Part shown: positions 42,344 through 50,562 of the stretch, piece by piece
Numbering within the stretch: position 1 is the stretch's first letter
Layout: each line of letters starts with the position of its first letter
Source of the DNA: JAFGCL01 sp964423835
GTDB lineage: Bacteria > Chloroflexota > Dehalococcoidia > UBA2247 > RBG-13-53-26
Direction: 5' to 3'
NCBI GenBank assembly: GCA_964423835.1
Contig: CAYRGJ010000011.1
Span: forward strand, 1 to 64,000
DNA length: 64,000 nt
Position numbers and translations under genes: made by a program
Notes under the pieces: model-generated
Database searches by the model: none
Seen by the model: the letters and a program-made list of their open reading frames with translations, nothing else
What the model was told of the DNA's origin: nothing

Positions 42344-43699
42344 ATGGCTCTCTTTGGAACGAGTGGGGTGAGGGGTGTGTTCGGGAAGGACCTCACCCTC
42401 AACCTTTGCCGCGACGTGGCATCGTCTCTGGGCACCATCCTGCCTGGCGGCGCCAGGGTGTGCATAGCCAACGACTCCCGGACCAGCGGGCCGGCCATCA
42501 AGGAAGCGGTCATCGACGGCCTGGCCGCGTGCGGGATCGAGACCGCCGACCTGGGCCTGCTGCCGACGCCGGCGCTGGCCCTGCTCACCCGGGAAATGCG
42601 CTTCGACACCGGGATCATGATCACCGCCTCCCACAACCCCCCGGAGTTCAACGGCCTCAAGCTATTCAATGCCGATTCCCTGGGATACAGCCGGGAGCTG
42701 GAGGAGCAGATCGAGGCCATCTACCGCCGTAAGCAGTTCCGCAAGGCTCCCCGCGCCCCCGCGGGCGCCGGCCAGGGGATGCGTGAGACCTACCTCAAGG
42801 CCGTGCAGGGCCGGCTCCCGCCGCAGGGCCTCAACCAGCGGCTGAAGATCGTGGTGGACCCCGGTAACGGAGCGGCCTCCGGCTTCGCCTCCTGGATCTT
42901 CACCCAGCTCGGCCTCAACGTGCTGCCCGTCAACGACTATCCGGACGGGCGGTTCCCCGGGCGCTCCCCGGAGCCCAAGGAGGACACCCTCGGCAAGACC
43001 ATCGCCCTGCTGCAGGATTCCGGGTCAGACCTGGCCGTATGCTTCGACGGCGACGCCGACCGGGTGGTCTTCTGCGATCGTGAAGGCTTCGTGGGCTTCA
43101 ACGAGGCCGTCGCCTTCATCTCCCGCCTGGCAGTGCAGGAGAGCGGCAAGAAGGTGGTGGCCACCACGGTGGAGACCGGGCGCCTGCTGGAGATGGCCAC
43201 CAGCAACCTGGGGGTGAAGGTCTACCGGGGACGGGTCGGCGATGCCGACGTGGCCCACCTGGCCCTGGAGAACGACGCGGCCCTCGGCGTGGAAAACGTC
43301 GGCGTGTACATCCTGCCCCGCATGGGCTACTACCCGGAGACCATCTTCGCCGCCCTGACGCTGCTGTGCCACATCCAGGACGCCGGGGAGATCCGGGACT
43401 TCTTCCGCAAGATGCCGCCGCTCTTCTTCGACAAGGGCCGGGTGACCTGCCCCAACGAAGAGAAGGCCCGGCTCATGGAGGTCATCGCGCAGCAGGCCTC
43501 GGGGTTCGGGGCGGTGAGCGTCAACACGCTGGACGGCGTGCGCATGGAGTTCGCCGATTCGTGGATGCTCATCCGGGCCAGCGGCACCGAGCCCGTCATC
43601 CGGGTGCTGGCGGAGTCGCCGTCGGCAGAGAGGACGGCTGAATTGATTGACAAGGGTGTTAAATTAGTGCAGAGCTACGTCTCTGGGAGCATGCAATGA
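42344..43699 (+). CDS. glmM: Phosphoglucosamine mutase
   Basis: 451 residues of the alpha-phosphohexomutase family. FGTSGVRG opens domain 1; ITASHNPPEFNG holds the phospho-Ser (about residue 89-91); CFDGDADRV is the metal loop; RASGTEPVIRV is the phosphate-binding loop. The neighbouring GlmU-like and GlmS genes argue for glucosamine-6-phosphate to glucosamine-1-phosphate conversion, though phosphomannomutase activity is common in this archaeal-like branch. Strong AAGGAGG ribosome site; ends in an ATGA overlap. Confidence 0.88.
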   Translation: MALFGTSGVRGVFGKDLTLNLCRDVASSLGTILPGGARVCIANDSRTSGPAIKEAVIDGLAACGIETADLGLLPTPALALLTREMRFDTGIMITASHNPPEFNGLKLFNADSLGYSRELEEQIEAIYRRKQFRKAPRAPAGAGQGMRETYLKAVQGRLPPQGLNQRLKIVVDPGNGAASGFASWIFTQLGLNVLPVNDYPDGRFPGRSPEPKEDTLGKTIALLQDSGSDLAVCFDGDADRVVFCDREGFVGFNEAVAFISRLAVQESGKKVVATTVETGRLLEMATSNLGVKVYRGRVGDADVAHLALENDAALGVENVGVYILPRMGYYPETIFAALTLLCHIQDAGEIRDFFRKMPPLFFDKGRVTCPNEEKARLMEVIAQQASGFGAVSVNTLDGVRMEFADSWMLIRASGTEPVIRVLAESPSAERTAELIDKGVKLVQSYVSGSMQ

Positions 43700-45075
43700 A
43701 GGCCCTCCTGCTCTGCGGCGGCATTGGCAAGCGGATGTTTCCCATCGCGGAGGATAAGCTCCTCCTCAACTTCCTGGGGCGGCCCCTGCTGAGTCACCAG
43801 CTGGACAGGCTGAAGGAGGCCGGCATCCAGGAGCTGGTGGTAGTGGCCAACCCCCACAACGTGGGTCATATTGAGCGCATCATCCGCGAGGCCCCCGGCA
43901 TGCACGCCAGCTTCGTGGTCCAGGAGGAGGCCCTGGGCATCGCCAACGCGCTGGAGACCGCGGCCCGCTTCCTCAAGGGGGAGCTGCTCATCGTCAATCC
44001 CAACGACGTCTTCGAGACGCCGGCCCTCACCTCGCTGCTGCGCGCCTGGAAGAGGGGCAGCGCGTCCGGAGCTTCCTCCCGCGCAGCGTCCGGCAAAGCC
44101 GCCAGCAGCGGTTCCGGGCCTGCCGCTTACCTGGTGGGCTACGAGGTCAAGGACTACTTCCCCGGCGGCTACCTGGTGACCAACAGCCGCCGTGAGCTGA
44201 GCCGCATCGTGGAGAAGCCCCCCAGGGGCGAGGAGCCCAGCCGCCTGGTCAACATCCTGCTGCACCTGCACACCGACGCCGCCGGCCTGATGAAGCACAT
44301 CTCGCGGGTGCGGACCGATCGCGACGACGTGTACGAGTGCGCCCTGGACCTCATGGTCCACGAAGGGCGCCGCATCAAGGTGGTGCCGTACGCCGGCTTT
44401 TGGAAGGCCATCAAGTACCCCTGGCACATCTTCGGCGTCACCCGCTACTTCCTGGACCATGCCCGGCCCCACATCTCGCCCACGGCCCAGGTGTCCCCCC
44501 GGGCGGTGGTGGAGGGGCGGGTGGTCATCGAGGACGGCGTGCGCGTGCTGGAGAACGCCGTCATCCGGGGGCCGGCCTACATCGGCGCGAAGTCCATCAT
44601 CGGCAACAACGTCCTGGTCCGCGACTACAGCCACATCGGGCGCAACTGCGTGGTGGGCTACTCCACCGAGGTGAAGGGCTCCTACATCGGCGACAACTGC
44701 TGGTTCCACTCCAGCTACGTGGGGGATTCCATTATCGACGACAACTGCTCCCTGGCGGCCGGCACCGTGCTGGCCAACTTCCGCTTCGACGAGAGGAACG
44801 TCCGGGTGAAGGTCAGGGGGGAGGCCCTCGATACTGGATTGGACAAGTTTGGTGCTATAATGGGTGCTGGCTCAAAAACCGGGATCAACGCCAGCGTCAT
44901 GCCGGGGGTCAGGATAGGTCCGGGGTCTTTCGTCGGGTCCCATGTCTGCCTCATGAGGGATTTGCCCGGCAACAAGCTGGTCATGATGGAGCCGCGCTAC
45001 CGGGTGCTGGACGCCGACATCATTGCGGCGGACAACAAGAAGGCCGATCTGATGAAAAAACTGGAGAAGCTGTAA
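43696..45075 (+). CDS. GlmU-like nucleotidyltransferase with left-handed beta-helix
   Basis: 459 residues. Residues 1-245 are a sugar-1-phosphate nucleotidyltransferase (KALLLCGGIGKRMFP, DK about residue 20); residues 260-450 have hexapeptide repeats (IGAKSIIGNNVLVRDYSHIG) of an acyltransferase-type beta-helix. This is the bifunctional archaeal-type GlmU layout, giving UDP-GlcNAc. A Ser/Ala-rich insertion lies around residues 122-140. Overlaps both neighbours (ATGA upstream, TAATG downstream). Confidence 0.85.
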   Translation: MKALLLCGGIGKRMFPIAEDKLLLNFLGRPLLSHQLDRLKEAGIQELVVVANPHNVGHIERIIREAPGMHASFVVQEEALGIANALETAARFLKGELLIVNPNDVFETPALTSLLRAWKRGSASGASSRAASGKAASSGSGPAAYLVGYEVKDYFPGGYLVTNSRRELSRIVEKPPRGEEPSRLVNILLHLHTDAAGLMKHISRVRTDRDDVYECALDLMVHEGRRIKVVPYAGFWKAIKYPWHIFGVTRYFLDHARPHISPTAQVSPRAVVEGRVVIEDGVRVLENAVIRGPAYIGAKSIIGNNVLVRDYSHIGRNCVVGYSTEVKGSYIGDNCWFHSSYVGDSIIDDNCSLAAGTVLANFRFDERNVRVKVRGEALDTGLDKFGAIMGAGSKTGINASVMPGVRIGPGSFVGSHVCLMRDLPGNKLVMMEPRYRVLDADIIAADNKKADLMKKLEKL

Positions 45076-46847
45076 TGTGCGGAATCATCGGCTACGCAGG
45101 GGACACGGCGGCCGCCCCCATACTGCTCAAGGCGCTGCGCAGCCTGGAGTACCGGGGATATGACTCGGCCGGCATCGCCACCATCTGTGATGGGAAGGTC
45201 AGCGCCGAAAAGGACGTGGGCAAGCTGGACCAGGTCTGCGGCAAGCACGACCTGGAGCACCTTCCGGGCAACCTCGGCATCGGCCACGTGCGCTGGGCCA
45301 CCCACGGGGACGTGACCCAGGTCAACGCCCACCCCCACTTCGACTGCAAGGGCGAGATCGCCGTGGTCCACAACGGCATCGTGGAGAACTACCGCGAGCT
45401 GCGCACCCGGCTGGAGGCCAAGCACCATTTCGTCTCCCAGACCGACACCGAGGTCATCCCGCACCTCATCGAGGAGTACATGGATGCCGGGGCCACCATG
45501 GAGCAGGCCGCGCTGCAGGCCAGCCGCCAGCTCAAGGGCTGCTACGCCTTCGCCGTGGTCTCGGTCAAGGAGCCGGACCGGGTGGTGGCCACCCGCCGCG
45601 AGAGCCCGCTGGTGGTGGGGTCCAATGGCCATCGCAGCTTCATCGCCAGTGACGCCCTGGCCTTCCTGGAGGAGACCAACCGGGTAGTCTTCCTGGAGGA
45701 CGGCGAGTTCGTCATCCTGGGCGGCAAGTCCGTCAGGTTCCTGGACCAGGACGGCCACCCCGTCAAGAAGGAGTTCAAGGAGGTGGACTGGAAGTGGGAC
45801 CAGGCCACCAAGCAGGGGTTCGACTACTACATGATGAAGGAGATCCTGGAGGAGCCCCAGGCCATACGGCAGGCCATGATGCAGGACCAGAAGCTGCTGC
45901 TGGAGATGGCCATCGGCATCCTCCGCTGCCGCCAGGTGGTGATCACCGCCTGCGGCACGTCGCGCTACGCCGCCCTGGTGGGCCGCTACCTCTTCTCCCG
46001 CCTGGCCGGCAAGTTCTGCGACGTCATCATGGGCTCCGAGTTCCAGTACTTCTCGGACTCCATCGACCGCAACACCCTGGTCATCGCCGTGTCTCAGAGC
46101 GGCGAGACGGCCGACGTCATCCAGGGCGTGAAGCGGGCCAAGGAGAACGGGGCCCTGGTCTACTCCCTGGTCAACACCGTCGGCTCCACCCTGGCCCGCA
46201 TGGCCGACCGGGTGCTGTACCTCAACTGCGGCCCCGAGATCGGAGTGGCGGCCACCAAGACCTTCGTCAGCCAGCTGACCCTCTTCTACCTCCTGGCCTT
46301 CACCATGGGGAACCGCCTCGACGACGGGATACGGGAGCTGCACGAGATCTGCCCCCTGATAGAGCAGAACGTCAAGGCCAACACCAAGAACCTGCAGATC
46401 CTGGCGCAGAAGACCCGGGACAAGAATGATTTCTACTACATCGCCCGGGGCATAAACTTCGCCATCGCCGCCGAGGGGGCCCTCAAGATGAAGGAGATCT
46501 CCTACATCCACGCGGAGGGCATGCCGGCCGGCGAGCTCAAGCACGGCACCCTGGCGCTGGTGGACCACGGCACTCCCATCGTGGTCATCGCCCCGGATGA
46601 CTACACCTACGACGAGACCATCGCCAACGCCCACGAGACCCGGGCCAGGGGGGCCTACGTCATCGGGCTTTCGGAACAGACCAATCCCATATTCGATGCC
46701 TGGATCCCCATACCGGATGTGGAGGAGATCTTCCAGCCCCTGGTGACGGTGGTGCCCCTGCAGCTGCTGGCCTACTACTCCGCGCTGGCCCGCGGGCGCG
46801 ACCCCGACAAGCCGCGCAACCTGGCCAAATCCGTCACGGTGCTTTAG
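45075..46847 (+). CDS. glmS: Glutamine-fructose-6-phosphate aminotransferase
   Basis: 590 residues. MCGIIGYAGD supplies the N-terminal Cys nucleophile of the glutaminase; RWATHGDVT and HNGIVENY follow. Two SIS domains make up the C-terminal half (TACGTSRYAAL, SQSGETADVIQG, KEISYIHAEGMPAGELKHG), ending with the conserved KSVTVL-type tail. It makes glucosamine-6-phosphate. Its ATG overlaps the upstream TAA, so all three UDP-GlcNAc genes are translationally linked. Family-typical length is about 600. Confidence 0.95.
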   Translation: MCGIIGYAGDTAAAPILLKALRSLEYRGYDSAGIATICDGKVSAEKDVGKLDQVCGKHDLEHLPGNLGIGHVRWATHGDVTQVNAHPHFDCKGEIAVVHNGIVENYRELRTRLEAKHHFVSQTDTEVIPHLIEEYMDAGATMEQAALQASRQLKGCYAFAVVSVKEPDRVVATRRESPLVVGSNGHRSFIASDALAFLEETNRVVFLEDGEFVILGGKSVRFLDQDGHPVKKEFKEVDWKWDQATKQGFDYYMMKEILEEPQAIRQAMMQDQKLLLEMAIGILRCRQVVITACGTSRYAALVGRYLFSRLAGKFCDVIMGSEFQYFSDSIDRNTLVIAVSQSGETADVIQGVKRAKENGALVYSLVNTVGSTLARMADRVLYLNCGPEIGVAATKTFVSQLTLFYLLAFTMGNRLDDGIRELHEICPLIEQNVKANTKNLQILAQKTRDKNDFYYIARGINFAIAAEGALKMKEISYIHAEGMPAGELKHGTLALVDHGTPIVVIAPDDYTYDETIANAHETRARGAYVIGLSEQTNPIFDAWIPIPDVEEIFQPLVTVVPLQLLAYYSALARGRDPDKPRNLAKSVTVL

Positions 46848-46864
46848 AGGAGGTGGCCGCCGGG

Positions 46865-47866
46865 ATGGGCTCTGCGTTGTCCCCCGCGCCTCGGGCGGAG
46901 GCCGCGAACCGCCGGTTCGCCGGTGCCAGGCGTCTGCTGGCCCGAACGAACAGCGGGTTAGCCTGTGCCGATAGCGGGTCCGCCGGTGCCAACCGCGTGT
47001 TCGCCCATGCCAATCGCGCACTGGCCCTGCTCCTGATCGTGGCCACGCTGGCCGCCTCTATCGGCTCCGGCTTCGCCTGCGCCAAAGACACCCGGTCCTT
47101 CCCCAGCATGATGCAGACCCTGCCCATCAGCGTCGCGGACTTCACCTACTGGGACATCAAGGCCCTGAACTCGGACCAGCACCTCTGGGACATCTTCGAC
47201 TCCTTCGAGGCCAGCGCCTCCGCCCGGCAGATCGAGGACCTGCTGGTGGTGCTGGCCAAGGTCCAGGGAGCCGCCCGGGCGGTGTCCTACGACAACGCCA
47301 CCCTGGCCGGACCGGCCGCCATCTTCCGCGGTGATTTCGACATGCCCTACATCAGGCGCCAGATGGAGCAGAAGGGCTACATCCGCTCGGCCAACAAGGA
47401 GGCCGAAACCTGGCTCCCCGGCGAGAACGTTACCTACATGTCCGCGGTGGGCATACGCGGCGGACTGCTGTACCTGGGAAACGGCAATGACGTCGTGGCC
47501 TGCATCAGCGTGGCCGCCGAGGACAGCCTGCTCTCGATGTGGGACGACCCCAACCTCAGGGTGGTGGCCGACAAGCTGCCCGACGGCTTCATGGTCAACA
47601 TCCACCACGCCAACCCCGCCCACGGCGAGATCTACACCGGGCTGGTGGCCTACGGGAAGTCCTACAGCAAGGCCAACCGCGACACCCTGAAAGTACGGGC
47701 GATGTATCTCTTCGGCCACGATCCGGCCGCCCGCGCCGCCCAGCCGGCCATCGAGGACCATTCCCGCGTGCTGTTCGACGACGTCACCGTGAAGACCGAG
47801 GGCAACCTGGTGATGGTCACCGCCATGGTGCCCATAACGCGCTTCGCTGGCACCCTCGAGTTCTAG
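46865..47866 (+). CDS. Exported protein of unknown family with repetitive N-terminus
   Basis: 333 residues. The first 45 residues are Ala/Arg/Asn-rich degenerate repeats (NRRFAGARR, NSGLACADSGSAGANRVFAHANRALA) that precede a hydrophobic helix and a lipobox-like GFAC near residue 64. An unusually long N-region thus precedes the signal. The remaining 270 residues are alpha/beta with no recognised motif. ATG at 46865 is favoured over GTG at 46853, which would overlap its own ribosome site. It may act in envelope or cell-wall biology given the glm genes next to it. Confidence 0.6.
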   Translation: MGSALSPAPRAEAANRRFAGARRLLARTNSGLACADSGSAGANRVFAHANRALALLLIVATLAASIGSGFACAKDTRSFPSMMQTLPISVADFTYWDIKALNSDQHLWDIFDSFEASASARQIEDLLVVLAKVQGAARAVSYDNATLAGPAAIFRGDFDMPYIRRQMEQKGYIRSANKEAETWLPGENVTYMSAVGIRGGLLYLGNGNDVVACISVAAEDSLLSMWDDPNLRVVADKLPDGFMVNIHHANPAHGEIYTGLVAYGKSYSKANRDTLKVRAMYLFGHDPAARAAQPAIEDHSRVLFDDVTVKTEGNLVMVTAMVPITRFAGTLEF

Positions 47867-47924
47867 GCGCGCCGGCGCGCGCCGCCAGGCATGGCCCCGG
47901 AAACCGGGGCGGAGGAAGGGATCC

Positions 47925-49208
47925 TTGCCGCAAGAGGACAGACAGGATTCACCGGGGGCAGAGGGAGAGCGGGCCCGCCTCAGGGCGCTCCTCCCCCTGT
48001 TCGAGGTCAGCAAGGCCCTGGTGTCGGAGGTGGAGCTGGACCGGCTCTTCGGCCTTATAGTCAATGTGGTCCAGCGGGAGACGGGCTCCGACCGGGTCTC
48101 CCTCATGCTGCTGGACAGCACCGCCCAGGAGATGGCCATAGCCGCCGCGGTGGGGCTCCCCGGAGACGTGGTCAGCGCCACCCGGGCCGTAGTCGGGCGG
48201 GGCATCGCCGGATCGGTAGCCCAGTCGGGGCAGGCCGTGCTCCTCAACGGCATAGTGCAGCACGAGTGGCCCGAGGAGGGGCAGCCGGTCACCTCGGCCA
48301 TCTGCGTCCCGCTCAAGGTCAAGGGCGCCGTCATCGGCGTGCTCAACAGCAGCAACGTCAGCCGCCAGGGGAGCTTCACCGAGAGCGACCTGGACATGAT
48401 GACCATACTGGCCGGGCAGGTGGCCATCGCCATCGAGAACGCCCGCCTCTTCGAGGAGCTGCGCACCAAGCAGGCCTCCCTGGAGCAGCTGCTGACGGAG
48501 TTGCTCAAGGCCCAGGAGGAGGAGCGGCAACGGGTCTCCACGGAGATCCACGACAGCGTGGCCCAGCTCATGGTGAGCGCCTCCTATCACACCCAGTCCG
48601 CCAGCGCCCTGATGGAGCAGTCCAAGTTCGACCGGGCCCGCGAGGAGGCAGAGGAGGCCACCCGGATCATCGGCCGCTGCGTCAAGGAGCTGCGGGGCAT
48701 AGTCACCGAGCTCTACCCACCCGCCCTGAGCGAGCTGGGCCTGCTGGGGGCCCTGCAGGAGAACGTGGAGTACTTCCGGCGCGAGACCGGCACGGCCTGC
48801 CGCATGGTGAACAGCGACCTGCCGCCCCGCCTGTCGCTGGTGCAGGACATGGTCATCTACCGGGTGGTCCAGGAGGCCCTCAACAACGTGCGCAAGCACG
48901 CCCAGGCCACCCAGACCGAGATCAGCCTCGACAGCGACGACCAGCGGATAGTGGTCGAGATCTGGGACAACGGCCGGGGCTTCGATGAGGCGGCGGCCAG
49001 GGGCCCCAGACCGGGCGCCGGCGGGGTGGGCCTGCTGACCATGAGAAGCCGGGCGCGCATGCTGGGCGGCGACCTCCGGATAGATGCCCGGCCCTCGGGC
49101 GGGACCCGGGTGGTCTTGACAATACCCCGGTCCAGCCCCGAGAATCTGTCACACGACCACAGAGAGTCGCGCCCCGACTCATCGCCGGTCAAAGGAGGGT
49201 CGCCTTGA
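47925..49208 (+). CDS. GAF-domain NarL-type sensor histidine kinase
   Basis: 427 residues, TTG start after GGAGGAAGG. A GAF domain (about residues 25-175) is followed by HisKA_3 (ERQRVSTEIHDSVAQL, phospho-His near residue 208) and a HATPase domain (EALNNVRKHAQA, WDNGRGF, GVGLLTMRSRA). There is no membrane segment, so it is cytosolic and would sense a small ligand or redox state. It overlaps the response-regulator gene (TTGA), forming a two-gene system. Confidence 0.9.
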   Translation: MPQEDRQDSPGAEGERARLRALLPLFEVSKALVSEVELDRLFGLIVNVVQRETGSDRVSLMLLDSTAQEMAIAAAVGLPGDVVSATRAVVGRGIAGSVAQSGQAVLLNGIVQHEWPEEGQPVTSAICVPLKVKGAVIGVLNSSNVSRQGSFTESDLDMMTILAGQVAIAIENARLFEELRTKQASLEQLLTELLKAQEEERQRVSTEIHDSVAQLMVSASYHTQSASALMEQSKFDRAREEAEEATRIIGRCVKELRGIVTELYPPALSELGLLGALQENVEYFRRETGTACRMVNSDLPPRLSLVQDMVIYRVVQEALNNVRKHAQATQTEISLDSDDQRIVVEIWDNGRGFDEAAARGPRPGAGGVGLLTMRSRARMLGGDLRIDARPSGGTRVVLTIPRSSPENLSHDHRESRPDSSPVKGGSP

Positions 49209-49837
49209 AGTCAATACGGGTGCTGCTGGTAGACGACCACCAGGTGGTGCGCGAGGGACTCAAGCGCATGCTCGACCTGGACGCGGACATCGAGGTGGTG
49301 GGGGAGGCCTCCTCCGGCGAGGAGGCCCTGGTCAAAGTCGAGCAGCTGTCTCCCGACGTCATCCTGATGGACGTCAAGATGCCGGGCATGGGAGGCATCG
49401 ACGCCATACGCGAGCTCAAGGCCCGGGAGTCGCCCGCTGGCGTGATCGTGATGACCGTCTACGAGGACAAGTACCTGGCCCAGGCGGCCGAGGCCGGGGC
49501 GGTGGGCTACCTGCTGAAGGACGTCAGCCGGGACGAGCTGGTCAAGGCCATCAAGGCCGCTCACCAGGGGCAGTCACCCTTCGCGCCGGCGGTCAGCCGG
49601 ACCCTGTTCACCCAGTATGCCGCCCTGACCAAGGCCAGCCACGACAGCCTGCTCACCCGCCGCCAGGTGGAGATACTGCGGCTGATCGCCTCCGGTTCCA
49701 CCAACAAGGAGATCGCCTCCCGCCTCTTCATCAGCTCGGCCACCGTCAAGCGGGAGACCAACACCATCTTCGCCTCCCTGAACGTCAACGACCGGGCCGA
49801 GGCCGTCTCCGCCGGCTACAAGATGGGCCTCCTCTAA
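49205..49837 (+). CDS. LuxR/NarL-family response regulator
   Basis: 210 residues. Receiver domain (VDDHQVVREGLKRML, phospho-Asp in ILMDVKMPG about residue 56, Lys in GYLLKDV) and a LuxR-type HTH (LLTRRQVEILRLIASGSTNKEIA). All phosphorylation residues are present. TTG start overlaps the kinase stop, so it is its cognate partner. Targets are unknown. Confidence 0.92.
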   Translation: MKSIRVLLVDDHQVVREGLKRMLDLDADIEVVGEASSGEEALVKVEQLSPDVILMDVKMPGMGGIDAIRELKARESPAGVIVMTVYEDKYLAQAAEAGAVGYLLKDVSRDELVKAIKAAHQGQSPFAPAVSRTLFTQYAALTKASHDSLLTRRQVEILRLIASGSTNKEIASRLFISSATVKRETNTIFASLNVNDRAEAVSAGYKMGLL

Positions 49838-49974
49838 GCCCCGCGCCCGCGCCCCGGGCTGCGGCACTGCGGGGCCGCCCACATCCGCCCGCGCCCCGGA
49901 GCAGGCTGAGCTAATTAGCTCGACAATGCTATCCATTTGGGACTTCTCCGCCCGCGGGCCGGGTGTAAGAATTA

Positions 49975-49990
49975 TGTGACATAGTTCACC
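49975..49990 (+). promoter_or_regulatory. CRP/FNR-type binding site
   Basis: TGTGA-N6-TCACC, a near-perfect CRP-family palindrome, lies about 30 nt upstream of the start of the lone receiver gene, within the 181-nt gap after the response regulator. Confidence 0.5.
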
Positions 49991-50018
49991 TACGGCAGAG
50001 AACCGCAGGGGGAGGTCT

Positions 50019-50528
50019 ATGGCTCTCGAAGCGCCCCATATTGACGCCCTTCCGGCCGGGGATGCAGCCGCTTTGGCCCCCGGGGATGCCGCCGCAACGG
50101 CCCCGGGGGACGCGGACGTGATCCGGGCCATGGTCATCGACAGCCGCGAGGCCATGCGCGAGGGGCTGCGCACCATGCTCAGTGGCGACGACCGCATTAC
50201 GGTGGTCGGGGTGGTGAGCGGCGGCCAGGAGGCCGTGGAGCGCCTCAAGGAGCTGTCGCCGGACATCGTGGTCATGGACATCTCGATGCCGGGCGCCGAT
50301 GGCGTTGACACCGTGCGCCGCATCAAGGAGGCCCGGCCGAACACCGGCATCCTGGTCCTCTCCGACGACCGGAAGGCCCTCGTCCCGGCCGTCAAAGCCG
50401 GCGCGGTGGCCTACCTCTCCCGCAACATCAGCCGATCAGAGCTGGCGGCCGCCATACAGCTGGTCTACCTGTGGCGGCTGGTGCTGTTCGGTGACGAAGG
50501 CTCTCACTTCGCCCTGCTCAAGATCTAG
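50019..50528 (+). CDS. Atypical stand-alone receiver-domain protein
   Basis: 169 residues. An Ala/Pro-rich N-terminal tail with repeated GDAAA/APGDA (residues 12-30) precedes one receiver domain. The phospho-Asp is kept (VVMDISMPG), but the acidic pair is D-S instead of D-D/E (VIDSREAMREG), and the conserved Lys position reads Arg-Asn (YLSRN). No output domain follows. It may be a phosphorylation-independent or phosphate-sink protein related to the preceding system. Confidence 0.8.
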   Translation: MALEAPHIDALPAGDAAALAPGDAAATAPGDADVIRAMVIDSREAMREGLRTMLSGDDRITVVGVVSGGQEAVERLKELSPDIVVMDISMPGADGVDTVRRIKEARPNTGILVLSDDRKALVPAVKAGAVAYLSRNISRSELAAAIQLVYLWRLVLFGDEGSHFALLKI

Positions 50529-50562
50529 CTTCCATTCTGCACGGGCAGGTCCCGCTCCGCGG

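Noticed and set aside
44997..47021. Open frame of about 670 codons on the minus strand
   Set aside because: Antisense to glmS, whose motifs are all intact on the plus strand.
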